A stretch of DNA of 64,000 nucleotides from positions 1 to 64,000 of the forward strand of contig CANLLR010000012.1 of the NCBI GenBank assembly GCA_947491985.1. Reading direction: 5' to 3'. The notes under the pieces are model-generated. The model did no database searches and was not told where the DNA came from. It saw nothing but the letters and a program-made list of their open reading frames with translations. The translations under genes and the position numbers were made by a program. The stretch's first letter is position 1; every line of letters starts with the position of its first letter. This document shows, one piece after another, positions 25,422 to 34,623 of the stretch. This stretch comes from Flavobacteriaceae bacterium. Its GTDB lineage: Bacteria > Bacteroidota > Bacteroidia > Flavobacteriales > Flavobacteriaceae.

Positions 25422-27029
25422 TTATTTACCTTTCAATAAATTAATACTCACCGTAGCCAAATCACTATTCGGAAAACGCTTAAAAATCGCATCTTGTGGA
25501 AATAATCCAGCTTCGGCAGCGATATTGGTAAACACATCAATCTCAACAATATATTGATCAGAAAAACCATGTGTTGCATCATAGGCAGTGGCAGCTGTTT
25601 TTCCTAAATTTTTAGCACATAAATCGGGAGCAATAGTATGCAATTCAATTAAGAGCAATCCGAATACACTTACATAAGGGGACCATTTTCGCAAGTGATT
25701 GTGTAGATTCTCTTCCACTAAATTGTTGCTAATTCGTTCACCGCGGTGGGCAAAAGCACCCTCTGAAGTACTAACTCTTGTTGGATTTACATACGTTGGC
25801 ATTTCCCAAATTCGATTATGATCAAGAAAGGTTCTCACATTTAATAAGTCTTTCAAATCAATTCCGTAATTTTCATGTAAATCGTTGGATAATAAATCGG
25901 GGCGACCAATATCTCCCCAAATTACTTTGGCCCAGATATCTGCTTTAATCAAATTAGCTCGTGAGACTTTCAAAGCAGCTTGATTGTAATCGACACCGAC
26001 TAAAAACAATGGATATTCATCAAGCATTTTGCCTCTTAACGTTTGTCGTTCAATTACCTCAAAAATATGCTGCAAGAAAGCACCATTGCCACAACCCATA
26101 TCTAAAACCCCTTTGGGTTGTTGTTCAATTGGTAAATTAAAAAGTTGGATTAGAATTTCGTCCACTACTTTAAAATAGGTTTCATGTGCGCCTCCACTTC
26201 CCCAGACATTCATTTCGCGATCGACATGAATTTCATCAGCACCATCCGATTGCAATCGTAAAATGGATGGATTTCCAAAAATCAATTCTTCAATCTTCTC
26301 AAAAGTAGGCAAATACGAAACGGTAACACCATAAGAAGAAGCTCTTTTGGCAAAAAACAAACCTGTCTCTGTAAATTGATAGTTACCATTTTTTTCATTA
26401 AACCAGCCCAAATAAACAAAGAAGTCAAGAATTTTGGCGAATAGTTCGGGTGATTTATGAAATTCTTCTGGACGAAAGGATACTTCCATAAAATACTTAT
26501 GAAACATTCCGTTCATTCCAAGTCTTACTAGAGTTGGCCCTACTAAATAACCTTCGATGTGCATCAAAATTTGATGCTGAACTTCTTTTATAAGTGGATT
26601 TTCAGAAAAAGTAATGTTATAATTTTGTTTGTATTTTTCGAAAATAAGATTCAACTTTTTAAAAGGTTCTTCTTCAAAAAGACGAGGATGAAATTGGGCT
26701 GAAAAATGCAGCAAATCGACTACATCTTCATACAAATAGCTCAATGAAAAAGCAATTTCACTTTTGGCATTACATGTAAATTTAATTTTCTGCGTTTGAT
26801 TGTTAACGTGATACTCTAAAAATCCTTGAGAGCACAACACACGCAAGCCAACATGTAAATACCCTTCGTTGGCTTTAAAAATAGTGGTAAGCTGTTCTAA
26901 AGTGGCTTCTTTATTTTTAAGAATATAATCTAAAACACCTTTTTTTTGCAAAGCTACTACAATTGGGGCTGTTGCCAAACCATCAAGATGCCTGAAAATA
27001 GTACTACGAAGCAAACTTTTATCATTCAT
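25422..27029 (-). CDS. Class I SAM-dependent methyltransferase, large two-part protein
   Basis: A 535-aa protein with an N-terminal winged-helix dimerisation region (about 3-90, as in O-methyltransferases), a helical middle, and a Rossmann methyltransferase domain at about 290-500 with motif I VLDMGCGNGAFL. It looks like the AprA-type or polyketide-associated methyltransferase group, which carry an extra helical N-terminal part; the substrate is unknown. I start at the ATG at 27029. An in-frame ATG at 27056 is possible but lies upstream of a run of 13 T (A in the mRNA). It is a neighbour, possibly a cotranscript, of trmL-like and a pseudouridine synthase gene. Confidence 0.8.
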   Translation of the reverse strand: MNDKSLLRSTIFRHLDGLATAPIVVALQKKGVLDYILKNKEATLEQLTTIFKANEGYLHVGLRVLCSQGFLEYHVNNQTQKIKFTCNAKSEIAFSLSYLYEDVVDLLHFSAQFHPRLFEEEPFKKLNLIFEKYKQNYNITFSENPLIKEVQHQILMHIEGYLVGPTLVRLGMNGMFHKYFMEVSFRPEEFHKSPELFAKILDFFVYLGWFNEKNGNYQFTETGLFFAKRASSYGVTVSYLPTFEKIEELIFGNPSILRLQSDGADEIHVDREMNVWGSGGAHETYFKVVDEILIQLFNLPIEQQPKGVLDMGCGNGAFLQHIFEVIERQTLRGKMLDEYPLFLVGVDYNQAALKVSRANLIKADIWAKVIWGDIGRPDLLSNDLHENYGIDLKDLLNVRTFLDHNRIWEMPTYVNPTRVSTSEGAFAHRGERISNNLVEENLHNHLRKWSPYVSVFGLLLIELHTIAPDLCAKNLGKTAATAYDATHGFSDQYIVEIDVFTNIAAEAGLFPQDAIFKRFPNSDLATVSINLLKGK

Positions 27030-27065
27030 ATTTCTTTTTTTTTTTGAATTATTCAAATATAAACA

Positions 27066-27518
27066 TTATAATTGATTGAGTTGACGCCTTGCTTCTCCTA
27101 TAACAAAGGCTACCGAATTGGCGATATTATAACTCCGAATCATATTGGACATCGGAATGGTTAAATGATTTTCAAATAAATTCAAAACCGCTTCACTTAA
27201 ACCAACACTTTCTTTGCCAAAAACGAGCCAATCTCCGTCTTGAAACTGCAATTCATAAATCGATTTCTGAGCATGAGAACTCAATAAAAAAACACGCGAA
27301 GTATTGGTAATCTGTTGCATCCACTCGGCGACGTTTTGGTATTCAGTAACATCCAAATGCACCCAATAATCGAGTCCGGAACGCTTTAAATTTTTATCAT
27401 TAATTACAAATCCGAACGGATGAATTAAATGCAAACGACTTTCGGTTCCCACACACAAACGACCAATATTTCCGGTATTGTTGGGTATTTCGGGTTCGAC
27501 TAAAACGATGTTTAACAT
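27066..27518 (-). CDS. trmL: tRNA (cytidine(34)-2'-O)-methyltransferase
   Basis: A SPOUT-class methyltransferase of 150 aa that makes 2'-O-methyl at the wobble position of tRNA-Leu. The knot features are present: VLVEPEIPNNTGNIGRLC at the N-terminus, the middle segment LVFGKESVGLSE, and MSNMIRSYNIANSVAFVIG near the end, where the cofactor binds. Length matches TrmL, which works as a dimer. The ATG at 27518 is natural. The pseudouridine synthase gene lies just upstream on the same strand, so this is a tRNA/rRNA modification pair. Confidence 0.93.
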   Translation of the reverse strand: MLNIVLVEPEIPNNTGNIGRLCVGTESRLHLIHPFGFVINDKNLKRSGLDYWVHLDVTEYQNVAEWMQQITNTSRVFLLSSHAQKSIYELQFQDGDWLVFGKESVGLSEAVLNLFENHLTIPMSNMIRSYNIANSVAFVIGEARRQLNQL

Positions 27519-27532
27519 GAGTGATTTCTGTA

Positions 27533-27560
27533 TTTGGTTATTTGGTTATTTGGTTATTTG
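27533..27560. repeat. 8-bp tandem repeat (TTTGGTTA, 3.5 copies)
   Basis: TTTGGTTA is repeated three and a half times without error. It spans the stop codon and last codons of the pseudouridine synthase gene, so the C-terminal Gln-Ile-Thr-Lys is encoded by the repeat. Copy number changes of 8 bp could shift the reading frame of that tail. Confidence 0.7.
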
Positions 27561-28124
27561 AAAATCAGCAACTTCAAGTACTTCGCCTGCTTTTAAATCA
27601 TTTAAATTAATGTTTCCTACACGAATTCGGATCAATCGCAGTGTTGGAAATCCGACAGCTGAAGTCATTTTTCGCACTTGCCGGAATTTGCCTTCATTAA
27701 TGGTAATGGTAAGCCACGACGTGGGTCCATGACGGTCATCGCGAATTTTTTTACCCCGATCGCCAAAAGCAGGCACCGATTCTAAAATAGCTGCTTGGCA
27801 TTGTTTGGTAATGTACTTTTTTCCGTTAAAACCAATTTCAACGCCCAATTTCAATTTTTCGATGGCTTCTTGGATAATGATTCCGTCTACTTGAACATAA
27901 TATTCTTTTTCCACTTTTTTGCTACGTACAATTTCACTCATCATTCCGTCGGTAGTAAGCAAGAGTAAGCCTTCTGAATCTTCGTCCAAACGACCAATAG
28001 CCATAGTATTCGGTGGAAAGTCGTACAAATCACCCAACTTTTTTTTGTTGCGTTTGAGTTCATAAACAAACTGACTCAAATAGCCGTAAGGTTTGTGGAT
28101 TAAAAAGTGGCGCTGGTTTGACAT
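27546..28124 (-). CDS. Pseudouridine synthase, RluE/RsuA-type
   Basis: A 192-aa RsuA/RluE-type pseudouridine synthase that isomerises a uridine in rRNA (RluE modifies 23S U2457). The catalytic segment is MAIGRLDEDSEGLLLLTTDG, with the conserved Asp in GRLDEDSEG. No N-terminal S4 domain is present, which fits RluE rather than RsuA. Later segments EGKFRQVRKMTSAVG and LRLIRIRVG are typical. The precise target U cannot be assigned. It lies with trmL, about 27 bp apart. Confidence 0.88.
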   Translation of the reverse strand: MSNQRHFLIHKPYGYLSQFVYELKRNKKKLGDLYDFPPNTMAIGRLDEDSEGLLLLTTDGMMSEIVRSKKVEKEYYVQVDGIIIQEAIEKLKLGVEIGFNGKKYITKQCQAAILESVPAFGDRGKKIRDDRHGPTSWLTITINEGKFRQVRKMTSAVGFPTLRLIRIRVGNINLNDLKAGEVLEVADFQITK

Positions 28125-28146
28125 ATACTTGTTTTGACAAAAATAA

Positions 28147-28175
28147 AAAAGACTATCTATATTAGATAGTCTTTT
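28147..28175 (-). terminator. Terminator after the DUF4476 gene
   Basis: A 13-bp stem (AAAAGACTATCTA / TAGATAGTCTTTT) with a 3-nt loop, flanked by A and T runs, lies between the DUF4476 gene and the pseudouridine synthase gene. It could function in either direction. Confidence 0.8.
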
Positions 28176-28207
28176 ATGTAAATAAAAAATCTTTAGTATA
28201 AATATAC

Positions 28208-29131
28208 TTAATTTCTACTTTGTATGTAATCAGTCAAACTATCAACACTAGTTGAAAAATCGAAAATCGAATTCAAATTAAAATAATTTCTTGGCTCGGT
28301 ACAAAAGTCATATGCAAACTTGGCAAAATCCAATTTTGTTTCTTCAAATCCAAAAACTTGTGCAATTTGCATAATTTGATTTACATTCAAACAATTTGCT
28401 GAGGCTATTTGTTTGGCTATTTTTAAACGTGTTTCATCAAAACCTTGTCCTTTAACGGTATTCAATGCTGCGCTGAAATTTCCAGCAGACATGGCATATT
28501 GTGATGAACAACCGCGAGGCGCAACTTGTTCACCGTGATCAAAAGTACCAGAATGTGTGGTAGTAGTAGTTGTAGTTTGTGAAACTTGTCCACCCAAATT
28601 ATCATTAATATTAACATTCATTCCGATTCCGACACCATTTACATTCACCCCAACACCCATAGAAACTCCGTCTTGTACGGAAGTTGTTGTAGTGGTTTGG
28701 GTTACACCTCCAACAGGACGCGGTTGTCCGTAATGAATAACATGTACGTTAGAAGCGGGGATGAAATTGGGTTGTACTGGAATGGCAGAGAAATAATTGA
28801 ACTTCATTTTTCCTGCTTTGTTTTTGTCTCTTTTAATTTTGTAGGTCACATCAGAAAAAATACCATCGACATCAGTAATCATTAAATTGTTTTTAGAAAC
28901 CTCTTGTAACGAAGCATCCTCAAATTTAATTTTGGCATTGTAATAAGGTTGATTTAAATCTTCAACACGCAAATTGGTTTGCGGAACATCATTGATTACT
29001 TCACCATTTAAGATTAAGGTGAATTTATCGCCATCCTCAGAAAAAACAGTTAAATGTCCAACTGGACCTATTTGAGCAAATGACGAAATCGAAAAAAATA
29101 ATACTACGGAAAGTGTAATTTTTCTAATCAT
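28208..29131 (-). CDS. DUF4476 domain protein, secreted
   Basis: A 307-aa protein with a signal peptide (residues about 3-19, cleaved after SSFA). The N-terminal half (about 22-110) is a beta-rich region with ILNGEVINDVPQTNLR; the middle contains Thr/Gly-rich linkers (TTTTTSVQDG and TTTTTTHSG) around a Val-Gly-Val-Asn stretch; the C-terminal about 90 residues form a DUF4476 domain (FDETRLKIAKQIASANCLN). The domain has no known enzymatic role. It looks like a secreted or surface protein. Confidence 0.83.
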   Translation of the reverse strand: MIRKITLSVVLFFSISSFAQIGPVGHLTVFSEDGDKFTLILNGEVINDVPQTNLRVEDLNQPYYNAKIKFEDASLQEVSKNNLMITDVDGIFSDVTYKIKRDKNKAGKMKFNYFSAIPVQPNFIPASNVHVIHYGQPRPVGGVTQTTTTTSVQDGVSMGVGVNVNGVGIGMNVNINDNLGGQVSQTTTTTTTHSGTFDHGEQVAPRGCSSQYAMSAGNFSAALNTVKGQGFDETRLKIAKQIASANCLNVNQIMQIAQVFGFEETKLDFAKFAYDFCTEPRNYFNLNSIFDFSTSVDSLTDYIQSRN

Positions 29132-29272
29132 AAGGTTTGATTTTATAAATTGTTACAAATATAATCTTTTATTCTAAAAAAAATCTTTCCAAAAACGATG
29201 CCAGAAAATATTTTTTTTATGGAACTTTTAAATATTCTTTGTAACTTTAAAATCTTTAATATTTTACTATAA

Positions 29273-30637
29273 ATGAACGATAATTATATATCATTACTTG
29301 TCTTTATCATCGCATTATTTGTTGGAATTTACATTGGAAAATTAATTTTTTCCAACAAATCCAATTCGGAAAAAGCAGCATTAGAAGAAAAAGTAAACGG
29401 ACTCCTTTTTCAAATGGAACAATTTAAATCGCAGTTGCTTCAAAAGCATCAAGAACTGGAAATGATTCGCTCTGAAAAAGAATCGCTTGTCATTCAATTG
29501 ACAAAAAAAGAAACCGATTTTGAAAATTTGTGGGAGCGTAATAAAGAACAAAAGCAAGAAGTAGAAGAAATTCAGGAGAAATTCACCAAAGAGTTTGAGA
29601 ATTTGGCCAATAAAATTTTAGAAGAAAAAACGACAAAATTTACAGAGCAAAACAAAGAAAATTTAAAAAATATTCTGTCTCCTTTGCAGGATAAAATTCA
29701 ACTTTTTGAAAAGAAAGTCGAAGATACTCATAAAGAAAGTATCGATTATCATGCAGCTTTGCGTCAGCAAATTTTGGGTTTACGTGAAATGAACAAACAA
29801 ATGAGTAAAGAAACGCTCAATTTGACCAAGGCATTAAAAGGCGACAGTAAAATGCAAGGCAATTGGGGCGAATTGATTTTGGAACGCGTTTTAGAAAAAT
29901 CGGGTTTGGAAAAAAACCGGGAATATTTTGTTCAGCAAAGCTTTCTTACCGATGATGGCAATAGAGTTTTTCCAGATGTTGTTATTAATTTACCTGACGG
30001 AAAAAAGATGATAGTCGATTCGAAAGTTACCCTAACAGCATACGAACGCTACATAAATGAAGAAAACGATGAGTTAAAAACACAACATTTGAAAGAACAC
30101 GTAATTGCTATACATCGTCATGTAGAGCAATTGGGCAACAAAAATTACCACGATTTATATCAAATGGAAAGTCCTGATTTTGTATTGTTATTTATTCCAA
30201 TTGAATCGGCTTTTGCTTTAGCATTGAATGAAGATACAAGTTTATATAATAAAGCTTTTGAGAAAAACATTGTGATTGTTACACCGTCAACTTTATTGGC
30301 TACCTTAAGCACAATAGATAGCATGTGGACTAATCAAAAACAGCAAGAAAACGCTTTGGAAATTGCACGCCAAGCAGGAGCCTTGTATGACAAATTTGAG
30401 GGATTTGTTGTCGATTTAGTTAAGATCGGAAAGAAAATGGAAGATGCCAAAACAGAATACCAAGGTGCGATGAACAAATTAGTTGACGGAAAAGGAAATC
30501 TCATTACAAGTGTTGAAAAACTAAAAAAGATGGGAGCTAAAGCCAAGAAATCGTTGCCAGAAAACATTCTGAACAGAGCTAATGTTTTCGAAAATGCAAC
30601 AGAAGAAATAGATGAGAAAAAATCTACAAACGATTAA
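29273..30637 (+). CDS. rmuC: DNA recombination protein RmuC
   Basis: RmuC-family protein of 454 aa. It has one N-terminal membrane segment (about 5-24: ISLLVFIIALFVGIYIG), a long coiled coil (about 35-165) and the conserved nuclease-like domain (about 190-390) with LRQQILGLREM, NWGELILERVLEKSG, FPDVVINLPDGKKMIVDSKV and FIPIESAFALAL. The family limits recombination at inverted repeats and contains a PD-(D/E)XK-type fold. A small membrane-anchored protein gene follows 8 bp behind. Confidence 0.93.
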   Translation: MNDNYISLLVFIIALFVGIYIGKLIFSNKSNSEKAALEEKVNGLLFQMEQFKSQLLQKHQELEMIRSEKESLVIQLTKKETDFENLWERNKEQKQEVEEIQEKFTKEFENLANKILEEKTTKFTEQNKENLKNILSPLQDKIQLFEKKVEDTHKESIDYHAALRQQILGLREMNKQMSKETLNLTKALKGDSKMQGNWGELILERVLEKSGLEKNREYFVQQSFLTDDGNRVFPDVVINLPDGKKMIVDSKVTLTAYERYINEENDELKTQHLKEHVIAIHRHVEQLGNKNYHDLYQMESPDFVLLFIPIESAFALALNEDTSLYNKAFEKNIVIVTPSTLLATLSTIDSMWTNQKQQENALEIARQAGALYDKFEGFVVDLVKIGKKMEDAKTEYQGAMNKLVDGKGNLITSVEKLKKMGAKAKKSLPENILNRANVFENATEEIDEKKSTND

Positions 30638-30645
30638 AAAAAGAT

Positions 30646-31014
30646 ATGCTGCGAAAAATTATACTATACATGTCACTTGCCTTTGTATTGATAACAACTG
30701 CCTATTTATCATTTGTATATCTTGCAACATATAGCGATGGAGATCGTTCAGGTGAGCTGATTAAGTTTAGTCACAAAGGTGTGATTTTTAAAACGTATGA
30801 AGGCGAAATTAGTCAAGGTATTTCAGGCGCTAAAATTTTCTCTTTTTCTGTTTTAGCTAACGATCAAGAAGTCATTGAACAATTAAAACAACTGCAAGGT
30901 ACTTATGTAAAAGTAACTTATGTAGAACGATACAAAACTTTTCCGTGGTGGGGCGATACGGCCTATTTTGTTACAAAAGTGGTGAAAGAGAAATCGCCAC
31001 ATTCCAACCGATAA
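30646..31014 (+). CDS. Small membrane-anchored protein, unknown function
   Basis: A 122-aa protein with one N-terminal hydrophobic segment (about 4-26) and a periplasmic domain of about 95 residues with conserved-looking features YSDGDRSGELIKFSHKG, KTYEGEI and VKVTYVERYKTFPWWGDT. I believe similar short proteins occur in other Bacteroidetes, sometimes annotated as 6-phosphogluconate dehydrogenase; that name does not fit a protein this short. The gene lies 8 bp after rmuC and is probably cotranscribed with it. Function unknown. Confidence 0.75.
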   Translation: MLRKIILYMSLAFVLITTAYLSFVYLATYSDGDRSGELIKFSHKGVIFKTYEGEISQGISGAKIFSFSVLANDQEVIEQLKQLQGTYVKVTYVERYKTFPWWGDTAYFVTKVVKEKSPHSNR

Positions 31015-31230
31015 AATACCATACTCTCTCGTACAATCACTTTTGCCGTAGGTGCATTTATGTATTTGTAGTTAACTTAAACAATATCCATCAAAATAGC
31101 AATAAACATTAGCAAATAAGTGATATGTTTAACAATTTCATTTTTTTAGTTACAATTCCACAACATTTAAGCATTGTTCATTAGGTTATTACAAATATTT
31201 TGTTATTTTTGTTTCGAATTTATTATACTT

Positions 31231-32328
31231 ATGAAAAAATATTACTTATTCTCGCTTGTATTAGTGCTTTTTACCACGATTATTGTTTCATGTTCTGACT
31301 CAGATGATCAAGAATATACGCTAGTATCACCAGTTGTGGTTGATTTAACGCAAGTACCATATAGCAAATTATCAGATTATAACTTTTTTGATGGAGAAAT
31401 TAAAAATCAAATTCCGTCTTTGAATGTAATCCCATACGAACCTGCAAGTTCGCTATTTACAGATTACGCCTCAAAAAAGCGATTTATTTGGATGCCTGCT
31501 GGAGTAAAAGCAACTTATGATGGAGATAGCAAAATTTTAATTTTTCCGGTAGGAACTGTTTTGATCAAAACGTTTTATTATACTACCATCCAACCAGGTG
31601 ATGTGACCAAAATAATCGAAACGCGATTAATGATTCGCAAAGCAGATGGTTGGAAATTTTATGAATACTTATGGAATGATGAACAAACAGAAGCCAATTT
31701 AGTTGTTGGTGACGATTTCGTTAATGGAAGTTCAAAAACCATAACATTTAGAAAACCAAACAATGAAATTGTAACTACAGACTACAGAATTCCATCTGAT
31801 TCAGAATGTTTAGCTTGTCACAAAATCAATGAAATTGCAACACCAATTGCTGTGAAACCGCAAAATTTAAATGTAAATTATGCTTTTGGTGACGGAACAA
31901 AAAATCAATTACAAAAATTAGTCGAACAAGGCTATTTGGCTAGCTATCCGTCTTCAATAGTCACTGCTGTAAATTACAAAGACGCATCAAAACCACTCGA
32001 CTTACGATTACGTTCTTACATAGATGCTAACTGTGCACACTGTCATCAAGACCAAGGTCGATGTGATTATCGTGCCTTACGATTAGGTTTTGCCAATACT
32101 GCTAATCCGACAAACATAGGTGTGTGTGTTGTAGCTGCTGAAGAAATAAGTCCAACTTTACAAAAATTAGTTACTCCAGGATTGTACAGCAAATCAATTT
32201 TACATTATCGCTTATCTACAAATGACGAAAGTGAAAGAATGCCACTACTTGGAAGAACAATTGTCCACGATGAAGGACTTGCTCTTGTAGAACAATGGAT
32301 TAATTCATTAACTCAAACATGCAACTAA
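31231..32328 (+). CDS. Diheme c-type cytochrome lipoprotein (SO2930-like)
   Basis: A 365-aa lipoprotein (signal plus lipobox VSC at about residues 17-19). Two heme-binding motifs are visible: C193-x-x-C-H197 (CLACH) and C268-x-x-C-H272 (CAHCH). A methionine in RMPLLGRT (337) could be an axial ligand of the second heme. The size and the wide gap between motifs fit the SO2930-type diheme proteins seen in Bacteroidetes. It precedes the two FG-GAP/ASPIC proteins but has its own start region. Redox partner unknown. I chose the ATG at 31231 because the upstream frame adds an unlikely hydrophobic lead. Confidence 0.83.
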   Translation: MKKYYLFSLVLVLFTTIIVSCSDSDDQEYTLVSPVVVDLTQVPYSKLSDYNFFDGEIKNQIPSLNVIPYEPASSLFTDYASKKRFIWMPAGVKATYDGDSKILIFPVGTVLIKTFYYTTIQPGDVTKIIETRLMIRKADGWKFYEYLWNDEQTEANLVVGDDFVNGSSKTITFRKPNNEIVTTDYRIPSDSECLACHKINEIATPIAVKPQNLNVNYAFGDGTKNQLQKLVEQGYLASYPSSIVTAVNYKDASKPLDLRLRSYIDANCAHCHQDQGRCDYRALRLGFANTANPTNIGVCVVAAEEISPTLQKLVTPGLYSKSILHYRLSTNDESERMPLLGRTIVHDEGLALVEQWINSLTQTCN

Positions 32329-32378
32329 CAGATATACAAAACTGCGAAAAAAACTAACCAAACTCATTATTATTTATT

Positions 32379-34427
32379 ATGAAAAAAATTTTACTAACCA
32401 TTATTTCATTAATTAGTTATGGAAAAGTAGCGGCTCAAGCAGATTGCTCAACTCCAGCTAATGTATTGATAAATTCTACAACTACAGCACCTGCTTTTAC
32501 TGATGAAACAGGAACTGCACCAACGGTATTTTGTGGTTTAAACAATAACAATCAAGTTCCTACAAAAGGAAAGTGGTACAGATACAGTGCTTTGCAAAAT
32601 AATACAGTTATAATTTCAACACTGCTAGCGCAAAATAATAATGCAGACACTCGAGTAATTGTTTACACTGGCACTTGTGGAAGTTTAGTTTGTGTTGGTT
32701 CCAATGACGATTATAATGGAACTTACTCTTCGTATTTGAGTTTTGCTGTTACAGCAGGAACAAATTATACCATTGTATTTGACAACAGATACAGCCAATC
32801 TGCATTTGATTTTACTTTGTCGTTAGCACCACCTCCTGCTCCAGACAGGTTATCTTTTACTTCTACTCCTGTTTCTGGAATTACAGGAACTTACAACAAT
32901 TGTATTGTTGACATGAATGGTGATTATAAAGATGATATTGTATCTGCAATTAGCACAACACAATTCGCTATCTCTTACCAGCAAAATGCAGGTGCATTCA
33001 ACACTACCACTTTTACAGTTCCGAATACAACCGTATTACCATCATGGAGTATTGCTGGCGGTGATTATGATAACAACGGGTACAACGATTTAGTTTATGG
33101 TTCTGGTAGTGGAATAACAATTTTGAAATCAAACAACGACGGAAGCGCTTATAGTGTTTTCAGAAAACCTCAAAATTATTTAACTCAGCGAACTAACTTT
33201 GTAGATATTAATAATGATGGTGATTTAGATCTTTTTGTATGTGATGATAACTCACCTAATCGTTATTATTATAATGATGGTTCAGGGAATATAGGTGAAC
33301 AAACACAAGGTGGTTTAGGCGTTTTTGCTACTGGTGGAAATTATGCTTCCAATTGGTTTGACTATGACAACGACGGTGATGTAGATATGCACATGTCTAA
33401 ATGTGGTCAAGGTGGTTCAGCCGTTGGCGGGAACATAAACGAAATGTACCGTAATAATGGTGATGGAACATATACGAATGTGGCTGCAGCAGCTAACTTA
33501 GCAGATCCAGAACAATGTTGGTCATCAGCAGTTGGGGATTTTAATAACGATGGCTGGATGGATATTATTGTTGGAGTTAATTCAACATCAAACGGAAATA
33601 CCAATGTTAAAAGAAATAATGGCGATGGTACCTTTACAAGTGTAACAGCAGGTTCTGGTTATGATATTATAAATGCAACAGGAAGAGAGTATGTAGCACA
33701 AGATTTTGACAACGATGGTTTTCTTGACGTTTTAGGTTCTGGAAATAATATAATGTTTGGAGATGGTAATTTTCGTTTTACACCAAATCCAAATACTTAT
33801 GCATTATCAGCTGTTGATAGACCAATTGGCGATTTAAATAATGACGGATTTTTAGACATTCAAAATGGAAACAGTGTTATGTTTAACAATGGTAATTCCA
33901 ACAAATGGATAAAAATTAACCTTCAAGGGGTACAATCCAACCGAAATGGAATTGGAGCTAGAGTAGAAATATATGGCTCATGGGGAAGACAAATCAGATA
34001 CGTACAAAGTGGAACCGGTTTTCAAAATATGAGTACTATTACTGCTCATTTTGGTTTAGGTCCAGAAACACAAATCACTCAGATAATTATAAAATGGCCA
34101 TCAGGAGTAATTGATGCTATTAATAATACTACAGCTAATCAAAATTTATTAATAGTGGAAGGATCATCTCCGTTAGGAAACGAAACCTTTGCTAGTTCAG
34201 GTGTTAGTATATATCCTGTTCCAACAAAAGACGTTTTAAACATTTCTACAAGTGATTCTATTACTATGAAGAATGCTCAAATTTATGATTTAAATGGAAA
34301 ATTAGTAGTGAAATCTGAAATCACAAATGGACAAATCAATGTCAATTCATTAACTTCAGGGACTTATATTATATTATTAAATGATACAAATGATAAAGGT
34401 TATTCTCAAAAATTTATCAAAGAATAA
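32379..34427 (+). CDS. FG-GAP/ASPIC (CRTAC1-type) protein with T9SS sorting tail, copy 1
   Basis: A 682-aa secreted protein: signal peptide (about 1-20), N-terminal pre-peptidase-like beta domain (about 25-155), seven or so FG-GAP/VCBS beta-propeller repeats with Asp-rich calcium loops (DINNDGDLDLF, DYDNDGDVDMH, DFNNDGWMDII, DLNNDGFLDI), an ASPIC/UnbV domain at about 505-600 (NRNGIGARVEIYG, HFGLGPETQITQIIIKWPSG), and a C-terminal type A T9SS sorting domain ending QKFIKE. The protein should be exported by T9SS and attached to the surface. Ligand unknown. A close paralogue follows after 196 bp. Confidence 0.9.
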   Translation: MKKILLTIISLISYGKVAAQADCSTPANVLINSTTTAPAFTDETGTAPTVFCGLNNNNQVPTKGKWYRYSALQNNTVIISTLLAQNNNADTRVIVYTGTCGSLVCVGSNDDYNGTYSSYLSFAVTAGTNYTIVFDNRYSQSAFDFTLSLAPPPAPDRLSFTSTPVSGITGTYNNCIVDMNGDYKDDIVSAISTTQFAISYQQNAGAFNTTTFTVPNTTVLPSWSIAGGDYDNNGYNDLVYGSGSGITILKSNNDGSAYSVFRKPQNYLTQRTNFVDINNDGDLDLFVCDDNSPNRYYYNDGSGNIGEQTQGGLGVFATGGNYASNWFDYDNDGDVDMHMSKCGQGGSAVGGNINEMYRNNGDGTYTNVAAAANLADPEQCWSSAVGDFNNDGWMDIIVGVNSTSNGNTNVKRNNGDGTFTSVTAGSGYDIINATGREYVAQDFDNDGFLDVLGSGNNIMFGDGNFRFTPNPNTYALSAVDRPIGDLNNDGFLDIQNGNSVMFNNGNSNKWIKINLQGVQSNRNGIGARVEIYGSWGRQIRYVQSGTGFQNMSTITAHFGLGPETQITQIIIKWPSGVIDAINNTTANQNLLIVEGSSPLGNETFASSGVSIYPVPTKDVLNISTSDSITMKNAQIYDLNGKLVVKSEITNGQINVNSLTSGTYIILLNDTNDKGYSQKFIKE

Positions 34428-34440
34428 ATAAATACACTTC

Positions 34441-34473
34441 AAAAAGCCTTACTGGACCAGTAAGGCTTTTTTT
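34441..34473 (+). terminator. Terminator after FG-GAP protein 1
   Basis: A 13-bp perfect stem (AAAAAGCCTTACT / AGTAAGGCTTTTT), 5-nt loop and T run directly after the first FG-GAP gene, so the paralogue downstream needs its own promoter. Confidence 0.85.
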
Positions 34474-34546
34474 ATTACAAAGATTAAATGCATTGCTATT
34501 TAAAAAATGTTAGTTTAATAATAGTGAGGTAGTTATATTTTTTTAT

Positions 34547-34554
34547 TACATTTG
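34547..34554 (+). promoter_or_regulatory. Possible -7 promoter element of FG-GAP gene 2
   Basis: TACATTTG matches the Bacteroidetes -7 box and lies 69 nt before the ATG. No clear -33 TTTG is at the right distance, so this is tentative. Confidence 0.35.
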
Positions 34555-34623
34555 AATTTTATAATTAGTCTGAAATCTATTCTAAACAATAAAATTAAAA
34601 ACAAACAAATACATAATTAAACA

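Noticed and set aside
31126..31134. TGTTTAACA, resembling the core of the CarH-like operator
   Set aside because: A 9-mer of this composition is expected about once by chance in the window; it lies before an unrelated cytochrome gene.
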